Source: [Mycobacterium] fortunisiensis
GTDB taxonomy: Bacteria; Actinomycetota; Actinomycetes; Mycobacteriales; Mycobacteriaceae
DNA length: 64,000 bases
Assembly (NCBI RefSeq): GCF_019050325.1
Contig: NZ_VOMB01000019.1
Span: 62,001-126,000, forward strand
Direction: 5' to 3'
Part shown: positions 31,916-41,656 of the stretch, in pieces
Layout of the letters: every line of letters starts with the position of its first letter
How positions within the stretch are numbered: the first letter of the stretch is position 1
The notes under the pieces: generated by a model
The model's database searches: none
Seen by the model: only the letters and a program-made list of their open reading frames with translations
What the model was told of the DNA's origin: nothing
Program-made: the position numbers and the translations under genes

Positions 31916-32418
31916 ACATGCGCCCGACACTCGCCGCCCTGTCCATACTCGTTGCCGTGGGCCTGAGCGGGTGCAGCACCTCCACCACCGAAGGCCAGCC
32001 CGCCGCCCGTGACAAGGTGGCCGCCACGACCAACAGCATCGCCACACCCGTGGCCACCACCGTGGCACCGGAGGTGTCCCCCGACGAGCAGTGTGCGGGT
32101 TCGAAATTCGATGTCGCGGGGTTCATCGGCGCCTGGCAGGACGGCCCCACGGTCACCACAGTGTCCGAGCACGGCTCACTGAAGTCGGACACCAACGGCG
32201 ACAAGCAGTTCGGCACCTGGAAGTTCACCCAGGCCGGTCAGACACCGGCGGCCGCACAGGTGCCGGTGGCCGACACCTGCGTGCTGTGGTTTCACTGGAT
32301 GTCCGAACCGCCCCAGGACCTGTTCTACGTCCCGTTGAAGGTCGGGGCCACCAGCCTTGAGCTGAGCTACGTAGGGCGCGGCAACACCATCACGTGGGAG
32401 CGTGCCACCGCGCCCTAG
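31912..32418 (+). CDS. Lipoprotein coupled to the GH19 effector gene
   Basis: A 168-residue lipoprotein with lipobox LSGC (Cys21), a Thr/Ala-rich spacer to about residue 58, and a compact domain with two more Cys that could pair. Strand-rich stretches FGTWKFTQAG, LFYVPLKVGATSLELSYVG and NTITWERA suggest a small beta barrel. I know no family name. Its ATG overlaps the GH19 gene stop (ATGA), so the two are made together. A membrane-anchored inhibitor of the hydrolase, comparable in concept to MliC lysozyme inhibitors, is the simplest reading but is inference. Confidence 0.75.
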   Translation: MNMRPTLAALSILVAVGLSGCSTSTTEGQPAARDKVAATTNSIATPVATTVAPEVSPDEQCAGSKFDVAGFIGAWQDGPTVTTVSEHGSLKSDTNGDKQFGTWKFTQAGQTPAAAQVPVADTCVLWFHWMSEPPQDLFYVPLKVGATSLELSYVGRGNTITWERATAP

Positions 32419-32420
32419 CG

Positions 32421-32497
32421 GCGCGCTACGCGAACGCTCCAGCCGTTTGGCGCGCTACGCGAACGCTCCAGCCGTTTGGCGCGCTACGCGAACGCCT
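32421..32497. repeat. 29-bp tandem repeat copying the 3' end of gcvP
   Basis: Two full 29-base units (32421-32449, 32450-32478) and a third copy of about 17-18 bases (32479 on) that lies inside the end of gcvP. Each unit contains the last codons and TAG of gcvP in minus-strand sense, plus CGCG-CTA-CGCG, a small inverted repeat. It fills the space between the lipoprotein stop and the gcvP stop. Confidence 0.85.
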
Positions 32498-35315
32498 CGA
32501 CCGGCGGGCAGGAGCAGACCAGATTCCGGTCTCCGTACGCCCCGTCGATGCGACGCACCGGCGGCCACACCTTGGGCCGGAATCCCTTGCCCAGCGGGTA
32601 GGCGGCCTCCTCACGGGTGTACGGGTGATCCCAATCGGCCACCAGCAGGCATTCGGCGGTGTGCGGGGCTCCCCGCAGCGGATTGTCATCCACCGGCCAC
32701 TCGCCCGAACCCACCCGGTCGATCTCGGCCCGGATGGCGATCATCGCGTCACAGAACGCGTCGACCTCCGCGAGGCTCTCGCTCTCGGTCGGCTCGACCA
32801 TCAACGTGCCCGCGACCGGGAAGCTCATCGTCGGTGCGTGGAAGCCGTAGTCCGCCAACCGCTTTGCCACATCGTCGACGGTGACTCCGGTGTCCTTGGT
32901 GATACCGCGCAGGTCCAGGATGCATTCGTGGGCCACCATGCCGTTCTCCCCGGTGTAGAGCACCGGGTAGTACTCGTCGAGCCGGCGGGCCACATAATTG
33001 GCCGAGGCGATCGCGGTCAGGGTGGCCTCCCGCAGACCGGCAGCCCCCATCATCCGGATGTAGGCCCAGGTGATCGGCAGGATCGACGCCGACCCGTACG
33101 GCGCCGACGACACGGTGTGCTCATCGCCCAACTCGTCGGCCAGCGGATGCCCCGGCAGGAACGGGGCCAGGTGTGCGCGCACCGCCACCGGGCCGACGCC
33201 GGGACCACCGCCGCCGTGCGGGATGCAGAACGTCTTGTGCAGGTTCAGGTGGCTGACGTCGCCGCCGAAGCGTCCCGGCCGGGCCAATCCGACCAGCGCG
33301 TTGAGATTCGCCCCGTCCACGTAGACCTGACCACCGACGTCGTGCACCGCCGCGCAGATGTCGGCAACGTCGTGCTCGTACACCCCGTGGGTGGACGGAT
33401 AGGTGATCATCAGTGCGGCAACACGATCCGCGTGTTCGGCGATCTTGGCGCGCAGGTCGTCCAGATCGACGTCGCCGTTGTCGCGGCAGGCCACCACCAC
33501 CACCCGCATCCCGGCCAGCGCAGCCGAGGCGGCATTGGTGCCGTGCGCACTCGAGGGGATCAGGCACAGGTCGCGCTCGCTGTCGCCGCGCGAGTCGTGG
33601 TAGGCCTTGATCGCCAGGAGGCCGGCGTACTCGCCCTGCGATCCGGCGTTGGGCTGCAACGAGATCTGGTCGTAGCCGGTGATCCCGGTGAGCCAATCCT
33701 GCAGATCGGCGATCAGCCTGCGCAGACCCGGATTGTCCGAAGCCGGGGCGAACGGGTGCTGGCCGGCGAACTCGGGCCAGGTGATCGGCTCCATCTCGGC
33801 GGCGGCATTGAGCTTCATCGTGCACGAACCCAGCGGAATCATGCTGCGGTCCAACGCGATGTCCTTGTCCGCCAGCGACCGCAGGTAGCGCATCATCTCG
33901 GTCTCGGTGCGGTAGCGGGTGAACGCCGGGTGGGTGAGGAACTCCGAGTCACGGGTCTCGATCCCGGTCGGCTGTGGCGCTGCCGCTGACACATTGAACG
34001 CCGCCAGGACCGCCGCCACATGGTCTGCGGTGGTGGCCTCGTCGCAGGACACCGACACGTGGTCGGCGTCGACGCGCCACAGGTTGATGCCCTTGGATTT
34101 GGCGGCCGCGATCACCTCGTCCGCCCGGCCCGGCACGGCGGCCAGCACCGTGTCGAAGTACGTGTCGTGCACCAGCGCGTCACCGAGGGCCGCCGCGATC
34201 GCCGCGGCGTGCCCGTGCACGCGACGCGCGATGGCCGTCAGACCTTCGGCGCCGTGGTAGCTGGCGTACATCGCGGCCATCACCGCCAGCAGCACCTGTG
34301 CGGTGCAGATGTTGCTGGTCGCCTTGTCCCGGCGGATGTGCTGCTCGCGGGTCTGCAGTGCCAGCCGGTAGGCCGGCGCTCCGTCGGCGTCGACGGACAC
34401 ACCGACCAACCGGCCCGGCAACTGCCGGGCATGCTTGGCGTGCACGGCGAGATACCCGGCATGCGGACCGCCGAATCCCATTGGCACACCGAACCGTTGG
34501 GTGGTGCCGAACGCGACGTCCGCGCCGATCTCCCCCGGCGGGGTGATCAGGGTCAAGGCCAGCAGGTCGGCGCCGACGGCGACCAGGGCGCCGCGTTCGT
34601 GGGCGGCTGCGACCAGGCCCGCCCAATCGTCGACCCGCCCGCTCGCGCCGGGTAGCTGCACGATGACGCCGAAGAACTCGCCGTCGGGCAGCCCTTGGCG
34701 CAGGTCGGCGGTGACGATCTCGATCCCCAGCGGCTGCGCACGGGTGGCCAGCACCGCAGCGGTCTGGGCGTACAGATCGGCGTCGACCGCCAGCCGGTTC
34801 GTCTTGGACTTCGTCGCGCGGTGCATCAGGGTCATGGCCTCGGCCGCCGCGGTGCCCTCGTCGAGCATCGACGCGTTGGCCACTTCCAGCCCGGTCAGAT
34901 CGCTCACCATGGTCTGGAAGTTCAGCAGCACCTCGAGGCGGCCCTGGCTGATCTCGGGCTGATAGGGCGTGTAGGCGGTGTACCAGGCCGGGTTCTCCAG
35001 GATGTTGCGCCGCAACACCGCCGGCGTGAAGGTGTCGAAGTAGCCCTGCCCGATCATCGAGACGTCGGTGGTGTTGGAGTCGGCCAGCGCGTGCAGCTCG
35101 GCCAGCGCCTGCTCCTCGGTGGCCGGGGCTGGCAGGCCCGCCAACCCCGGGGCCGCGCCGTCGGCGCCCAGCTCGTCGAGAATGCCGGCCGGCAGCGCCT
35201 TGGCGGCGAGCTCGTCGAGCGAGGCCACGCCGATCACGTCGAGCATGGTGGCCACGGCGCCGGCGTCCGGGCCGATGTGGCGATCGGCGAAGCGCGATTG
35301 AAGCTGGTCGGACAC
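32484..35315 (-). CDS. gcvP: Glycine dehydrogenase (decarboxylating), P protein
   Basis: PLP-dependent P protein of the glycine cleavage system, 943 residues, the single-chain form (called gcvB in M. tuberculosis). The PLP Lys is Lys694 in [18 protein letters not shown]; other blocks are FADRHIGPD at the N-terminus and [15 protein letters not shown] 35315 has AGGAGA 5 bases upstream; the frame extends upstream but through the riboswitch. A tandem glycine riboswitch precedes it. The H protein gene gcvH is about 3 kb away on the same strand, not in the same transcript. Confidence 0.96.
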   Translation of the reverse strand: MSDQLQSRFADRHIGPDAGAVATMLDVIGVASLDELAAKALPAGILDELGADGAAPGLAGLPAPATEEQALAELHALADSNTTDVSMIGQGYFDTFTPAVLRRNILENPAWYTAYTPYQPEISQGRLEVLLNFQTMVSDLTGLEVANASMLDEGTAAAEAMTLMHRATKSKTNRLAVDADLYAQTAAVLATRAQPLGIEIVTADLRQGLPDGEFFGVIVQLPGASGRVDDWAGLVAAAHERGALVAVGADLLALTLITPPGEIGADVAFGTTQRFGVPMGFGGPHAGYLAVHAKHARQLPGRLVGVSVDADGAPAYRLALQTREQHIRRDKATSNICTAQVLLAVMAAMYASYHGAEGLTAIARRVHGHAAAIAAALGDALVHDTYFDTVLAAVPGRADEVIAAAKSKGINLWRVDADHVSVSCDEATTADHVAAVLAAFNVSAAAPQPTGIETRDSEFLTHPAFTRYRTETEMMRYLRSLADKDIALDRSMIPLGSCTMKLNAAAEMEPITWPEFAGQHPFAPASDNPGLRRLIADLQDWLTGITGYDQISLQPNAGSQGEYAGLLAIKAYHDSRGDSERDLCLIPSSAHGTNAASAALAGMRVVVVACRDNGDVDLDDLRAKIAEHADRVAALMITYPSTHGVYEHDVADICAAVHDVGGQVYVDGANLNALVGLARPGRFGGDVSHLNLHKTFCIPHGGGGPGVGPVAVRAHLAPFLPGHPLADELGDEHTVSSAPYGSASILPITWAYIRMMGAAGLREATLTAIASANYVARRLDEYYPVLYTGENGMVAHECILDLRGITKDTGVTVDDVAKRLADYGFHAPTMSFPVAGTLMVEPTESESLAEVDAFCDAMIAIRAEIDRVGSGEWPVDDNPLRGAPHTAECLLVADWDHPYTREEAAYPLGKGFRPKVWPPVRRIDGAYGDRNLVCSCPPVEAFA

Positions 35316-35357
35316 GAGTCTCTCCTGAGGCGCAGACGTGCTGAGACGTTCTACGGG

Positions 35358-35563
35358 CCCTCCCCCTCTGTCGTCGACCCGGTCCGGGCGCCTGAGAGAT
35401 TCAGCCCCGGTAAGGACCTTTCCCCATGGGCGGGCGCCCAGTGGGCGCCACTTTCCAGAGGCATCGGGGCCTGGCGCGGTCCTGGGTGCCTGAGAGGTTG
35501 ACGGAGAGGTATTGCTCCTTCGGCGTCCGCGACTGGCTGTCGCGAAACTCTCCCGCACGAGGG
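35358..35563 (-). promoter_or_regulatory. Tandem glycine riboswitch controlling gcvP
   Basis: Read on the minus strand, the 5' UTR shows the two-aptamer glycine riboswitch. GCGGGAGAG opens aptamer I, GCCGAAGGAGCAA closes its first half (35512-35524), and CTCTCAGGC occurs twice (35488-35496 and 35390-35398), each followed by a GGACCG-type P3 end. CTCTGGAAAG joins the aptamers and GACAGAGGGGG closes aptamer II. About 40 bases separate it from the gcvP GTG. Glycine binding normally turns expression of the cleavage system on. Confidence 0.93.
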
Positions 35564-35576
35564 CGATGCGTGGGCA

Positions 35577-35582
35577 ATTCTA
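35577..35582 (-). promoter_or_regulatory. Candidate -10 box of the gcvP transcript
   Basis: TAGAAT on the minus strand, about 14-20 bases before the first riboswitch base and after the stop of the MerR gene, is well placed to start the riboswitch RNA. No convincing -35 is seen. Confidence 0.5.
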
Positions 35583-35615
35583 CCGGCAGCGCACCGATCA
35601 CTGCGAACAGGCGGC

Positions 35616-36236
35616 TCAGCCGATCTTGCGATCGCGGGTCTTACGCCGCGACGCGAGCTCGTCCTCGGGGGCAGCGATGGACTCGCCACCGTCGGCCCGT
35701 TCGCCCGGGAAGTCGGCGATCGCGCCCGTCAATTCCCGCATCGCCCCCGACACCGCGATACCGAAGACGCCCTGACCGCCCTGCAGCAGGTCCACGACCT
35801 CCTCGGCCGAGGTGCACTCGTAGACCGTGGTGCCGTCGGAGAACAGCGTGATGTTGGCCAGATCCTGGACACCGCGCTGCCGCAGATGGTCGACGGCGAC
35901 CCGGATGTTGTGCAAGGAGATGCCGGTGTCGAGCAACCGCTTGACGATCTTGAGGACCAGGATGTCCTTGAACGAATAGAGCCGCTGGCTGCCCGAGCCG
36001 GCCGCGCCGCGGATGGACGGCACCACCAGCGAGGTACGGGCCCAGTAGTCCAGCTGCCGGTAGGTGATCCCGGCGATCTGGCAGGCGCTCGGCCCGCGGT
36101 AGCCGACGAGCTCGTCGGGCACCGAATCGTCGGGGAACAGCCCGCCCTGCACGGGTTCGCCGGTTGGCCTGACAGGCGGCTCCACACCGCTTGCGGTGGT
36201 CAGATCCAGCTCTTCCTGCCGTGGCGTGTCACCCAC
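35616..36236 (-). CDS. MerR-family regulator (Rv1830/McdR-like)
   Basis: A 206-residue MerR-type protein. The winged-helix part starts near residue 45: [20 protein letters not shown], then [21 protein letters not shown] when read on. A helical linker and a C-terminal part with [19 protein letters not shown] follow. No metal-binding Cys cluster is seen. The M. tuberculosis orthologue Rv1830 has been linked to cell-division control. GTG 36236 has AGAGG 7 bases upstream. Confidence 0.87.
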   Translation of the reverse strand: MGDTPRQEELDLTTASGVEPPVRPTGEPVQGGLFPDDSVPDELVGYRGPSACQIAGITYRQLDYWARTSLVVPSIRGAAGSGSQRLYSFKDILVLKIVKRLLDTGISLHNIRVAVDHLRQRGVQDLANITLFSDGTTVYECTSAEEVVDLLQGGQGVFGIAVSGAMRELTGAIADFPGERADGGESIAAPEDELASRRKTRDRKIG

Positions 36237-36461
36237 TGTGAATCCTCTCGCCGATCGAACTCGCCCGCGTCATACCGCAATGCCCTGCTGCAAGCTCGAA
36301 TGTGTCGAGCATACGCTTCGGACCGAGCCATGATTGCTCGCTGCGAAGAAAGTATGGCGCCCGAATCCGGGCCCGAATGACTCCCGCGCCGCGTGTCGAC
36401 ACCGGTATACCCAGTTGAGACATCCCCGTGACCTGCGACGGTGCTGCGGCGCGGGCGCTGG

Positions 36462-36962
36462 TCATGTCGCCTTGAAATCGTCCGGGGACACGCTGTCGAG
36501 GAACTCTTTGAACTTCTCCACCTCGTCCTCGGGTACCCCGCCCTCGGCGCCGCCGTCGGGATCGTTCTCGTCGGGAATCAACAGACCGGCCTCGGCCAGC
36601 ACCGCCTCCTCGACATAGATCGGCACCCCCACGCGCAGCGCGATGGCCACCGAATCCGACGGCCGCGCCGACACCGTGATGTCGCGGTCGAAGATCAGGT
36701 CGGCGTAGAACGTGCCTTCCTGCAGGTCGACGATCCGCACCTCCTTGAGTGAATGCCCAAGGGCGGCAATGAGATCTCGGATCAGATCGTGGGTCAGCGG
36801 CCGGGCCGGCTCGACGCCCTGCTGTTCCAGCGCGATCGCGGCTGCCTCGGACTGCCCGATCCAGATCGGCAGGTAGCGGTCACCGTTGGATTCCCGCAAC
36901 AGCAACACGGGCTGGTTCTGCGGCTGTTCCACCCGAATGCCGACCACCCGAACCTCAGCCAT
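36462..36962 (-). CDS. Bifunctional nuclease family (DUF151) protein (Rv1829-like)
   Basis: A 166-residue DUF151/BFN-domain protein. VLLLRESNGDRYLPIWIGQSEA, the RPLTHDLIRDLI helix and DSVAIALRVGVPIYVEE are typical. The name comes from a plant homologue with DNase/RNase activity; activity in mycobacteria is not established. It lies between two MerR genes with 225 bases on one side and 138 on the other, so it may have its own promoter. Confidence 0.88.
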   Translation of the reverse strand: MAEVRVVGIRVEQPQNQPVLLLRESNGDRYLPIWIGQSEAAAIALEQQGVEPARPLTHDLIRDLIAALGHSLKEVRIVDLQEGTFYADLIFDRDITVSARPSDSVAIALRVGVPIYVEEAVLAEAGLLIPDENDPDGGAEGGVPEDEVEKFKEFLDSVSPDDFKAT

Positions 36963-37100
36963 CTGTGCCTGCCCTCCGCACCGCCGTGCCGTTCGTCGAT
37001 TCTTCGTCCAGTGCCAATGTCCAGTGCCAATTCACCAGAGGCCAATTCGCTGCGGGGGCACCCCACATCGACGAATCAGCCGTCGAAACGAGTCTAGTCC

Positions 37101-37859
37101 TCAGCGATCCAGAACGTCGCGTACGGCGGACTTGATCAGGGACGTGTGCAATGTGATCGCCAAGGCGGCCACTTCACGGGCCAGATCGTCGGCCCGGTCA
37201 CGGGCGCCGGCTTTGCCTGCCTTGCCCACCGGGCCCGCGATCTGGGCGATCAGGTCGGATTGCCGGTCGGCCGCCGAGCGGAACGCCCGCAGGTGGCGGG
37301 GCTCCACCCCGTAGTCGCCGAGGGCACGAGCGCACTGGGCGATCACCACCGAGTGCTCGTCGAAAAGCCCGCCCGGACCGGCGGTGATGATGCCGTTGCG
37401 GACCAGTGCGCCGAGCGTCTCCTCATCGATGCCCGACCGGGCCAAGAGGTCTTCCCGGGACAGCCGGACCTGGGTCGGCGCCACCGCGGAAACGCCGGGG
37501 GCCCCGCCGAGCCCGTCACCGGGGCGCTCGCTGTCCTCGGACACCTGTACCAGGCGTGGCACGCCGTACGCGGAGCCGGGCTGTGGCAGCTCGCCGTCGG
37601 GTTGGGCGTCCAGCTGGGCCTTGATCACCTTCAACGGCAGGTACTGGTCGCGCTGAGCGGTCAGGATGAACCGCAGCCGCGCACAGTCATAGGCGGTGAA
37701 GCGCCGGTACCCCGACGCCGAGCGTTGCGGCGTGACCAGCCCCTCGGCCTCCAGGAACCGGATCTTGGAGATCGTGACGTCCGGGAAGTCGCCCCGCAGC
37801 AGGTCCAGCACGGCGCCGATCGACATCCCGGCCAGTGCAGGTCTGTCGGGGGCAGTCAT
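37101..37859 (-). CDS. MerR-family regulator (Rv1828-like)
   Basis: A 252-residue MerR-type regulator. The winged-helix domain is [20 protein letters not shown] followed by [20 protein letters not shown], with the hinge helix [21 protein letters not shown] Pro/Gly-rich linker then leads to a helical C-terminal domain. It follows garA after 3 bases on the same strand, so garA and this gene are probably co-transcribed. Confidence 0.9.
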   Translation of the reverse strand: MTAPDRPALAGMSIGAVLDLLRGDFPDVTISKIRFLEAEGLVTPQRSASGYRRFTAYDCARLRFILTAQRDQYLPLKVIKAQLDAQPDGELPQPGSAYGVPRLVQVSEDSERPGDGLGGAPGVSAVAPTQVRLSREDLLARSGIDEETLGALVRNGIITAGPGGLFDEHSVVIAQCARALGDYGVEPRHLRAFRSAADRQSDLIAQIAGPVGKAGKAGARDRADDLAREVAALAITLHTSLIKSAVRDVLDR

Positions 37860-37862
37860 CGG

Positions 37863-38345
37863 CTAGCTGGTGGGGCTGCTGTCGTCGTCAGACCGGGGCC
37901 CGGTCAGGAACACCAGGCGGAACTTCCCGATCTGCACCTCGTCACCGTTGGCCAGCACGGCCGAATCGACCGGCTCGCGGTTGACGTACGTGCCGTTGAG
38001 GCTGCCGACGTCGACAACCTGGAACTCGCCGCTCTCCAACCGGAACTCGGCGTGGCGGCGGCTCACCGTGACGTCGTCGAGAAAAATGTCGCTGTCGGGA
38101 TGACGCCCCGCCGAGGTGGTCGGCTGATCGAGCAGGAAACGCGACCCGGCGTTCGGTCCGCGCTTGACGACGAGCAATGCCGATCCCGCGGGCAGGCCCT
38201 CGACACCGGAAACGGCGCCCTCGGTCCCTGCCGCCGCAGGCGCGTCCAGTTCGTTCAGAAAGTCCGCACGGAAAACCGATGTGGTCTCCACCGTCACGTC
38301 TTCCGACGACTGGTCGGCCCCCGAATTGCTGTCCTTGTCCGTCAC
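37863..38345 (-). CDS. garA: GarA, FHA-domain regulator of 2-oxoglutarate/glutamate metabolism
   Basis: A 160-residue phospho-switch protein. The N-terminal ETTSVF motif holds Thr21 and Thr22, the PknG/PknB phosphorylation sites. The FHA domain follows (about 50-150): AGRHPDSDIFLDDVTVSRRH and VGSLNGTYVNREPV. Unphosphorylated GarA binds and inhibits 2-oxoglutarate dehydrogenase and glutamate dehydrogenase and activates glutamate synthase. GTG 38345 is the start. Its location between gcvH and gcvP fits a nitrogen/glycine metabolism neighbourhood. Confidence 0.96.
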   Translation of the reverse strand: MTDKDSNSGADQSSEDVTVETTSVFRADFLNELDAPAAAGTEGAVSGVEGLPAGSALLVVKRGPNAGSRFLLDQPTTSAGRHPDSDIFLDDVTVSRRHAEFRLESGEFQVVDVGSLNGTYVNREPVDSAVLANGDEVQIGKFRLVFLTGPRSDDDSSPTS

Positions 38346-38534
38346 CCGCTGCTCCTCACTGGCTGCTGTGGCGTTGGCCGGCGTGGCCCCAGCCCATCGT
38401 CGGTCTCACGTCGACCGTACCGCGCATCAGGCATCGTTGGGTCCACCACCGCCGGATCCGATGGGGAGATGTCTGCGCGCCGGGTACGGCCGAACCGGTC
38501 CTGGCGACCGGCCGGGAAAGACCCTAACAATCCC

Positions 38535-38930
38535 TCAGTCCGACACGACGGCGCGGTAGCCGTCCGCATCGAGCAAACCGGTCAGCGCCTCGTCGAGCGT
38601 GCCCTCTTCGAGCCGCAGATCCACCAGCCAGCCTTCGCCGTACGGGTCGGAGTTGACCAGCTGCGGGCTACCGTCCAGATCACCATTGACCGCAACGACT
38701 TTCGCGGCGACGGGAGCGTACAGATCCGACACCGACTTGGTGGACTCGACCTCGCCGAAGGCGTCCCCGGCAGCCAGCTGAGCGCCGACGTCGGGCAGCT
38801 GGACGAACACCACGTCCCCGAGGGCGGACTGTGCGTAGTCGGTGATGCCGACGCGCACCGTGTCGTCACCGGTGCGCACCACCCACTCGTGTTCCGAGGT
38901 GTAGTACAGGTCGGCTGGGATCTCGCTCAC
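38535..38930 (-). CDS. gcvH: Glycine cleavage system H protein
   Basis: Lipoyl carrier of the glycine cleavage system, 131 residues. The lipoylated Lys is Lys65 in [23 protein letters not shown] at the N-terminus is typical. It starts at GTG 38930 with AGGAGC nearby upstream. No second glycine riboswitch is seen before it. Confidence 0.96.
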   Translation of the reverse strand: MSEIPADLYYTSEHEWVVRTGDDTVRVGITDYAQSALGDVVFVQLPDVGAQLAAGDAFGEVESTKSVSDLYAPVAAKVVAVNGDLDGSPQLVNSDPYGEGWLVDLRLEEGTLDEALTGLLDADGYRAVVSD

Positions 38931-38977
38931 GGCGCTCCTTATGGTCGGGCAGTTGTGGTCGGGCGGTCACTGCGGGC

Positions 38978-39790
38978 TCATTTGACGGGCTGAGCGTATT
39001 GGCGGGGTTTCGGTTGCCGCAAGGCGGTGACGTCGACACGGTCGGCCTGTTGCACCACCATCCTGCCGCCGACCCGCTTGACGCTGTCCATTGCCCCGCC
39101 GGGAATGTTCATCGCGGCGGCCAACGTCGGCGGATCCCCTATGGCCAGAACCGAATACGGCGGCCGCAGGCCGACGTCGTCGGCGGTGAGTGACCCCGGA
39201 CTGCCGACGATCCAGGTGTCCAGCCCGACCCGGACGGCCGATTGCCGATCGCCACTGCGGATCTCGATCGCCTCGGCGCCCGCCGCCCGCAACTCGTTGA
39301 TCACGTCCAGCATCGTCTCGCCGGGCACACCGGGCGCCTTGTCTTCTATGGTGAGCGTCACCCCGGGCCCGGTGGCCGCCACCGTCCCGATCTGGATGGC
39401 CAACGCCTCCAGCCGGGCCTGGGCGCTCTCGATCGCGGCCTGATCGCTGCTGCCCGAGGCCTGTAGCTGCTCCAGAGTCCGCCGCAGATCGGTCACCTCG
39501 GTGTTGAGGGAGGCCTCACGTTGCTGCAGTGAATCCAACAACACCAGCAGATCGGCCGGCCGGGCGGTCTCCAGCGAATCTCCGGACTCGTTCTGACGTA
39601 CCTGGGTGACGATCGCCATCCCGAGCAGCAGGCACAGCAACACGCCGAGCCCGCCGAACACCCATTGGGTGCGGCTGCGGCCGCCGATCCGCAGATTCCG
39701 GAACCGGCGCGGCGAGACATCGTCGGGCATCTCGTGGCGGCCGTGGTGTTCGGCCTGCTCGGCGTCCTTCGGGGTCTCGGGTTCGCTCAT
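38978..39790 (-). CDS. DUF881 membrane protein (Rv1825-like)
   Basis: A 270-residue protein with a charged cytoplasmic N-terminus, one membrane helix (about 43-62, WVFGGLGVLLCLLLGMAIV), a coiled coil at about 75-115, and an extracytoplasmic DUF881 domain containing TGPGVTLTIEDKAPG and ELRAAGAEAIEIRSGDRQ. ATG 39790 is chosen; the stop of the small basic protein lies one base before it. Homologous to the protein two genes upstream; likely an envelope/division complex. Confidence 0.88.
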   Translation of the reverse strand: MSEPETPKDAEQAEHHGRHEMPDDVSPRRFRNLRIGGRSRTQWVFGGLGVLLCLLLGMAIVTQVRQNESGDSLETARPADLLVLLDSLQQREASLNTEVTDLRRTLEQLQASGSSDQAAIESAQARLEALAIQIGTVAATGPGVTLTIEDKAPGVPGETMLDVINELRAAGAEAIEIRSGDRQSAVRVGLDTWIVGSPGSLTADDVGLRPPYSVLAIGDPPTLAAAMNIPGGAMDSVKRVGGRMVVQQADRVDVTALRQPKPRQYAQPVK

Positions 39791-39791
39791 G

Positions 39792-40124
39792 TCAGGCGCC
39801 GAACAGTCTGCGCCGCAGCGCGGCGGCGTTGCCGAAGATCCGAATACCCAGTACCACGATGATCGCCGTCGACAACTGGGTGCCCACCCCCAACTGATCA
39901 CCGACATAGACGATCAACGCCGCCACCAACACGTTGAACACGAACGAGACCACGAACACCTTGGCGTCGAAGATTCGCTCCAAATAGGCCCGCAGCCCAC
40001 CGAACACCGCGTCCAGCGCCGCCACCACCGCGATCGGCAGGTACGGCTCGACGAACTCGGGAACGCTGGGCTGGAACACCAACCCGAGCACGATCCCGAC
40101 CACCAGGGCGACGATCCCGATCAT
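39792..40124 (-). CDS. Small basic family membrane protein (DUF1290, Rv1824-like)
   Basis: A 110-residue protein with three hydrophobic helices (MIGIVALVVGIVLGLVF, YLPIAVVAALDAVFGGLRAY, and a C-terminal pair). The motif AALDAVFGGLRA is the signature of the small basic protein family that sits between DUF881 genes in Gram-positive bacteria. Molecular role unknown. Confidence 0.9.
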   Translation of the reverse strand: MIGIVALVVGIVLGLVFQPSVPEFVEPYLPIAVVAALDAVFGGLRAYLERIFDAKVFVVSFVFNVLVAALIVYVGDQLGVGTQLSTAIIVVLGIRIFGNAAALRRRLFGA

Positions 40125-40151
40125 CTAACGGTCAATCCTGTCCACGTCGGC

Positions 40152-41054
40152 CTATCCAATCTGTTTGGCGAAGTTGACATCTCGTACCGACACCGCGGGA
40201 ACGGTCAGACCGTCGCCCGCGCTGACGTTCACCCCGACGCCGTAGGACCTCTCCAACAACCGCAGGCGCTGCAGGGCCGGGCTCCGGTCGAACGTATCGG
40301 CCATGCCCTTGGGTGGCCCGATGGCAACGATGGCATACGGACTGGAGATCGGCTGATTGTCGACCAGGATGCCACCACCGGCCTGCCGGATCGTGACACC
40401 CGCGCCGACCCGCACGCCGCCCACCGAAACCGCCTCTGCGCCACTGGCCCACAGTGAATTGACCACCAGCTGCAGATCACGGTCGAGGATGACCTGCTGG
40501 CTGCCGGCCACCCGCTGCTTGGACACGTCGCTGAGGTCCTTGGACAGGCCGGGGTCGGTGACGGTCACGGTCAGCCCGGGCCCGATCATCGGGGCGGCAG
40601 CCGCTTCGATGTTGGCGGTGTCCAGGCTGCTCAGCAGTTGCTGGCCCGCCTCGTCCATACCGAGCCTGCTGCGTCGCTCGGCGTCCACCCGGTCGGCCAG
40701 GGTGTCGCGCTCTGAACTGGCCCGGTCCACGCCGAGCTGAGCCACCCGGATCCGGCCGGACAGGGTGTGCTGGGCTTCTCGGGCCGCCGGGGCCGCGGAT
40801 TGGGCCTGCCCGGCGGCCACCGCGAAGACCGTGGCGATCGCCCCGGCGCCGAGCAGCAGCCAGGCGAGATCGGTGATCCGGCGCCGCGGCCGGTCGCCGG
40901 ACTCCCGGGCCGCGGCCGCCGCGGCGTAGCCGGGGTCGAGATGTTCGGAGAGCAACGATCGCAGCAGCGAGGGAACCGGAATCCGCTTGGGCGCGTCGGC
41001 CTCGTGGTCGTTGAGCCCGGCACCGGCCTCGTAGCCGCCCAGGGTCCCGCTCAT
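40152..41054 (-). CDS. DUF881 membrane protein (Rv1823-like)
   Basis: A 300-residue paralogue of the Rv1825-like protein: cytoplasmic N-terminus, a helix near 68-85 ([20 protein letters not shown]), a heptad-type segment, then the DUF881 domain with [12 protein letters not shown] and [21 protein letters not shown] 41054 overlaps the pgsA2 stop (ATGA), so the two are coupled. With Rv1824- and Rv1825-like genes it forms one minus-strand cluster. Confidence 0.88.
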   Translation of the reverse strand: MSGTLGGYEAGAGLNDHEADAPKRIPVPSLLRSLLSEHLDPGYAAAAAARESGDRPRRRITDLAWLLLGAGAIATVFAVAAGQAQSAAPAAREAQHTLSGRIRVAQLGVDRASSERDTLADRVDAERRSRLGMDEAGQQLLSSLDTANIEAAAAPMIGPGLTVTVTDPGLSKDLSDVSKQRVAGSQQVILDRDLQLVVNSLWASGAEAVSVGGVRVGAGVTIRQAGGGILVDNQPISSPYAIVAIGPPKGMADTFDRSPALQRLRLLERSYGVGVNVSAGDGLTVPAVSVRDVNFAKQIG

Positions 41055-41647
41055 CACCGGACCACCGGCAGTTGCCGCATCACCAAGCTCACCTGCATCA
41101 GGTAGAGCACCGCCGACCACAGGTACAGCGCCAGGCCCCAGAGTAGGAAGGCCCATCCGCAGGCCAGCACCACCCGGCTCCACAACGCATCCCACTGGCC
41201 CAGCAGCACCAACGGGAACCCGGACATCAACGCGAAGGTCGCGGCCTTGCCCAGATAGGTGACGGGCAACGCGGTCAGCCCGTGCCGCCGCAGCACCGGC
41301 AGCGTCGCGGCCAGCAGCGCATCCCGCCCCAGCAGGATGAGCACCAGCCACCACGGCACCACGCCGGCCAGCGCCAGTGCCAGCGGCACGGTCACCATGT
41401 AGATCCGGTCGACCAGCGGGTCGAGCAGCTCCCCCAGCCGCGACGACTGGTTGGCCACCAGGCGCGCGATCTTGCCGTCGGCCCAGTCCGAGAAGCCGCT
41501 GAACATCAGGATGGCCACCGCCCAGCCGTTGGCGTGCGCGCCGAACAGCAGCCACAGGAACACCGGCACCAGCACCAACCGCACCACGCTGAGCACGTTG
41601 GGCACGGTCAGCACCCGGTCGCGGGCGGCAGTCGGGTCCGGCGCCAT
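41054..41647 (-). CDS. pgsA2: CDP-alcohol phosphatidyltransferase (PgsA2)
   Basis: Membrane phospholipid-head-group transferase of 197 residues. The complete catalytic motif DG-x2-AR-x8-G-x3-D-x3-D is visible ([20 protein letters not shown] then PLVD). About five to six helices. Which alcohol is used (glycerol phosphate, inositol phosphate or other) cannot be told from the motif. It lies 9 bases after secA2. Confidence 0.9.
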   Translation of the reverse strand: MAPDPTAARDRVLTVPNVLSVVRLVLVPVFLWLLFGAHANGWAVAILMFSGFSDWADGKIARLVANQSSRLGELLDPLVDRIYMVTVPLALALAGVVPWWLVLILLGRDALLAATLPVLRRHGLTALPVTYLGKAATFALMSGFPLVLLGQWDALWSRVVLACGWAFLLWGLALYLWSAVLYLMQVSLVMRQLPVVR

Positions 41648-41656
41648 GCCTAGAAC

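Noticed and set aside
32421..32497. Short direct repeats considered as a CRISPR remnant
   Set aside because: Units are contiguous with no spacers, there are only about 2.6 copies, and they match the gcvP 3' end.
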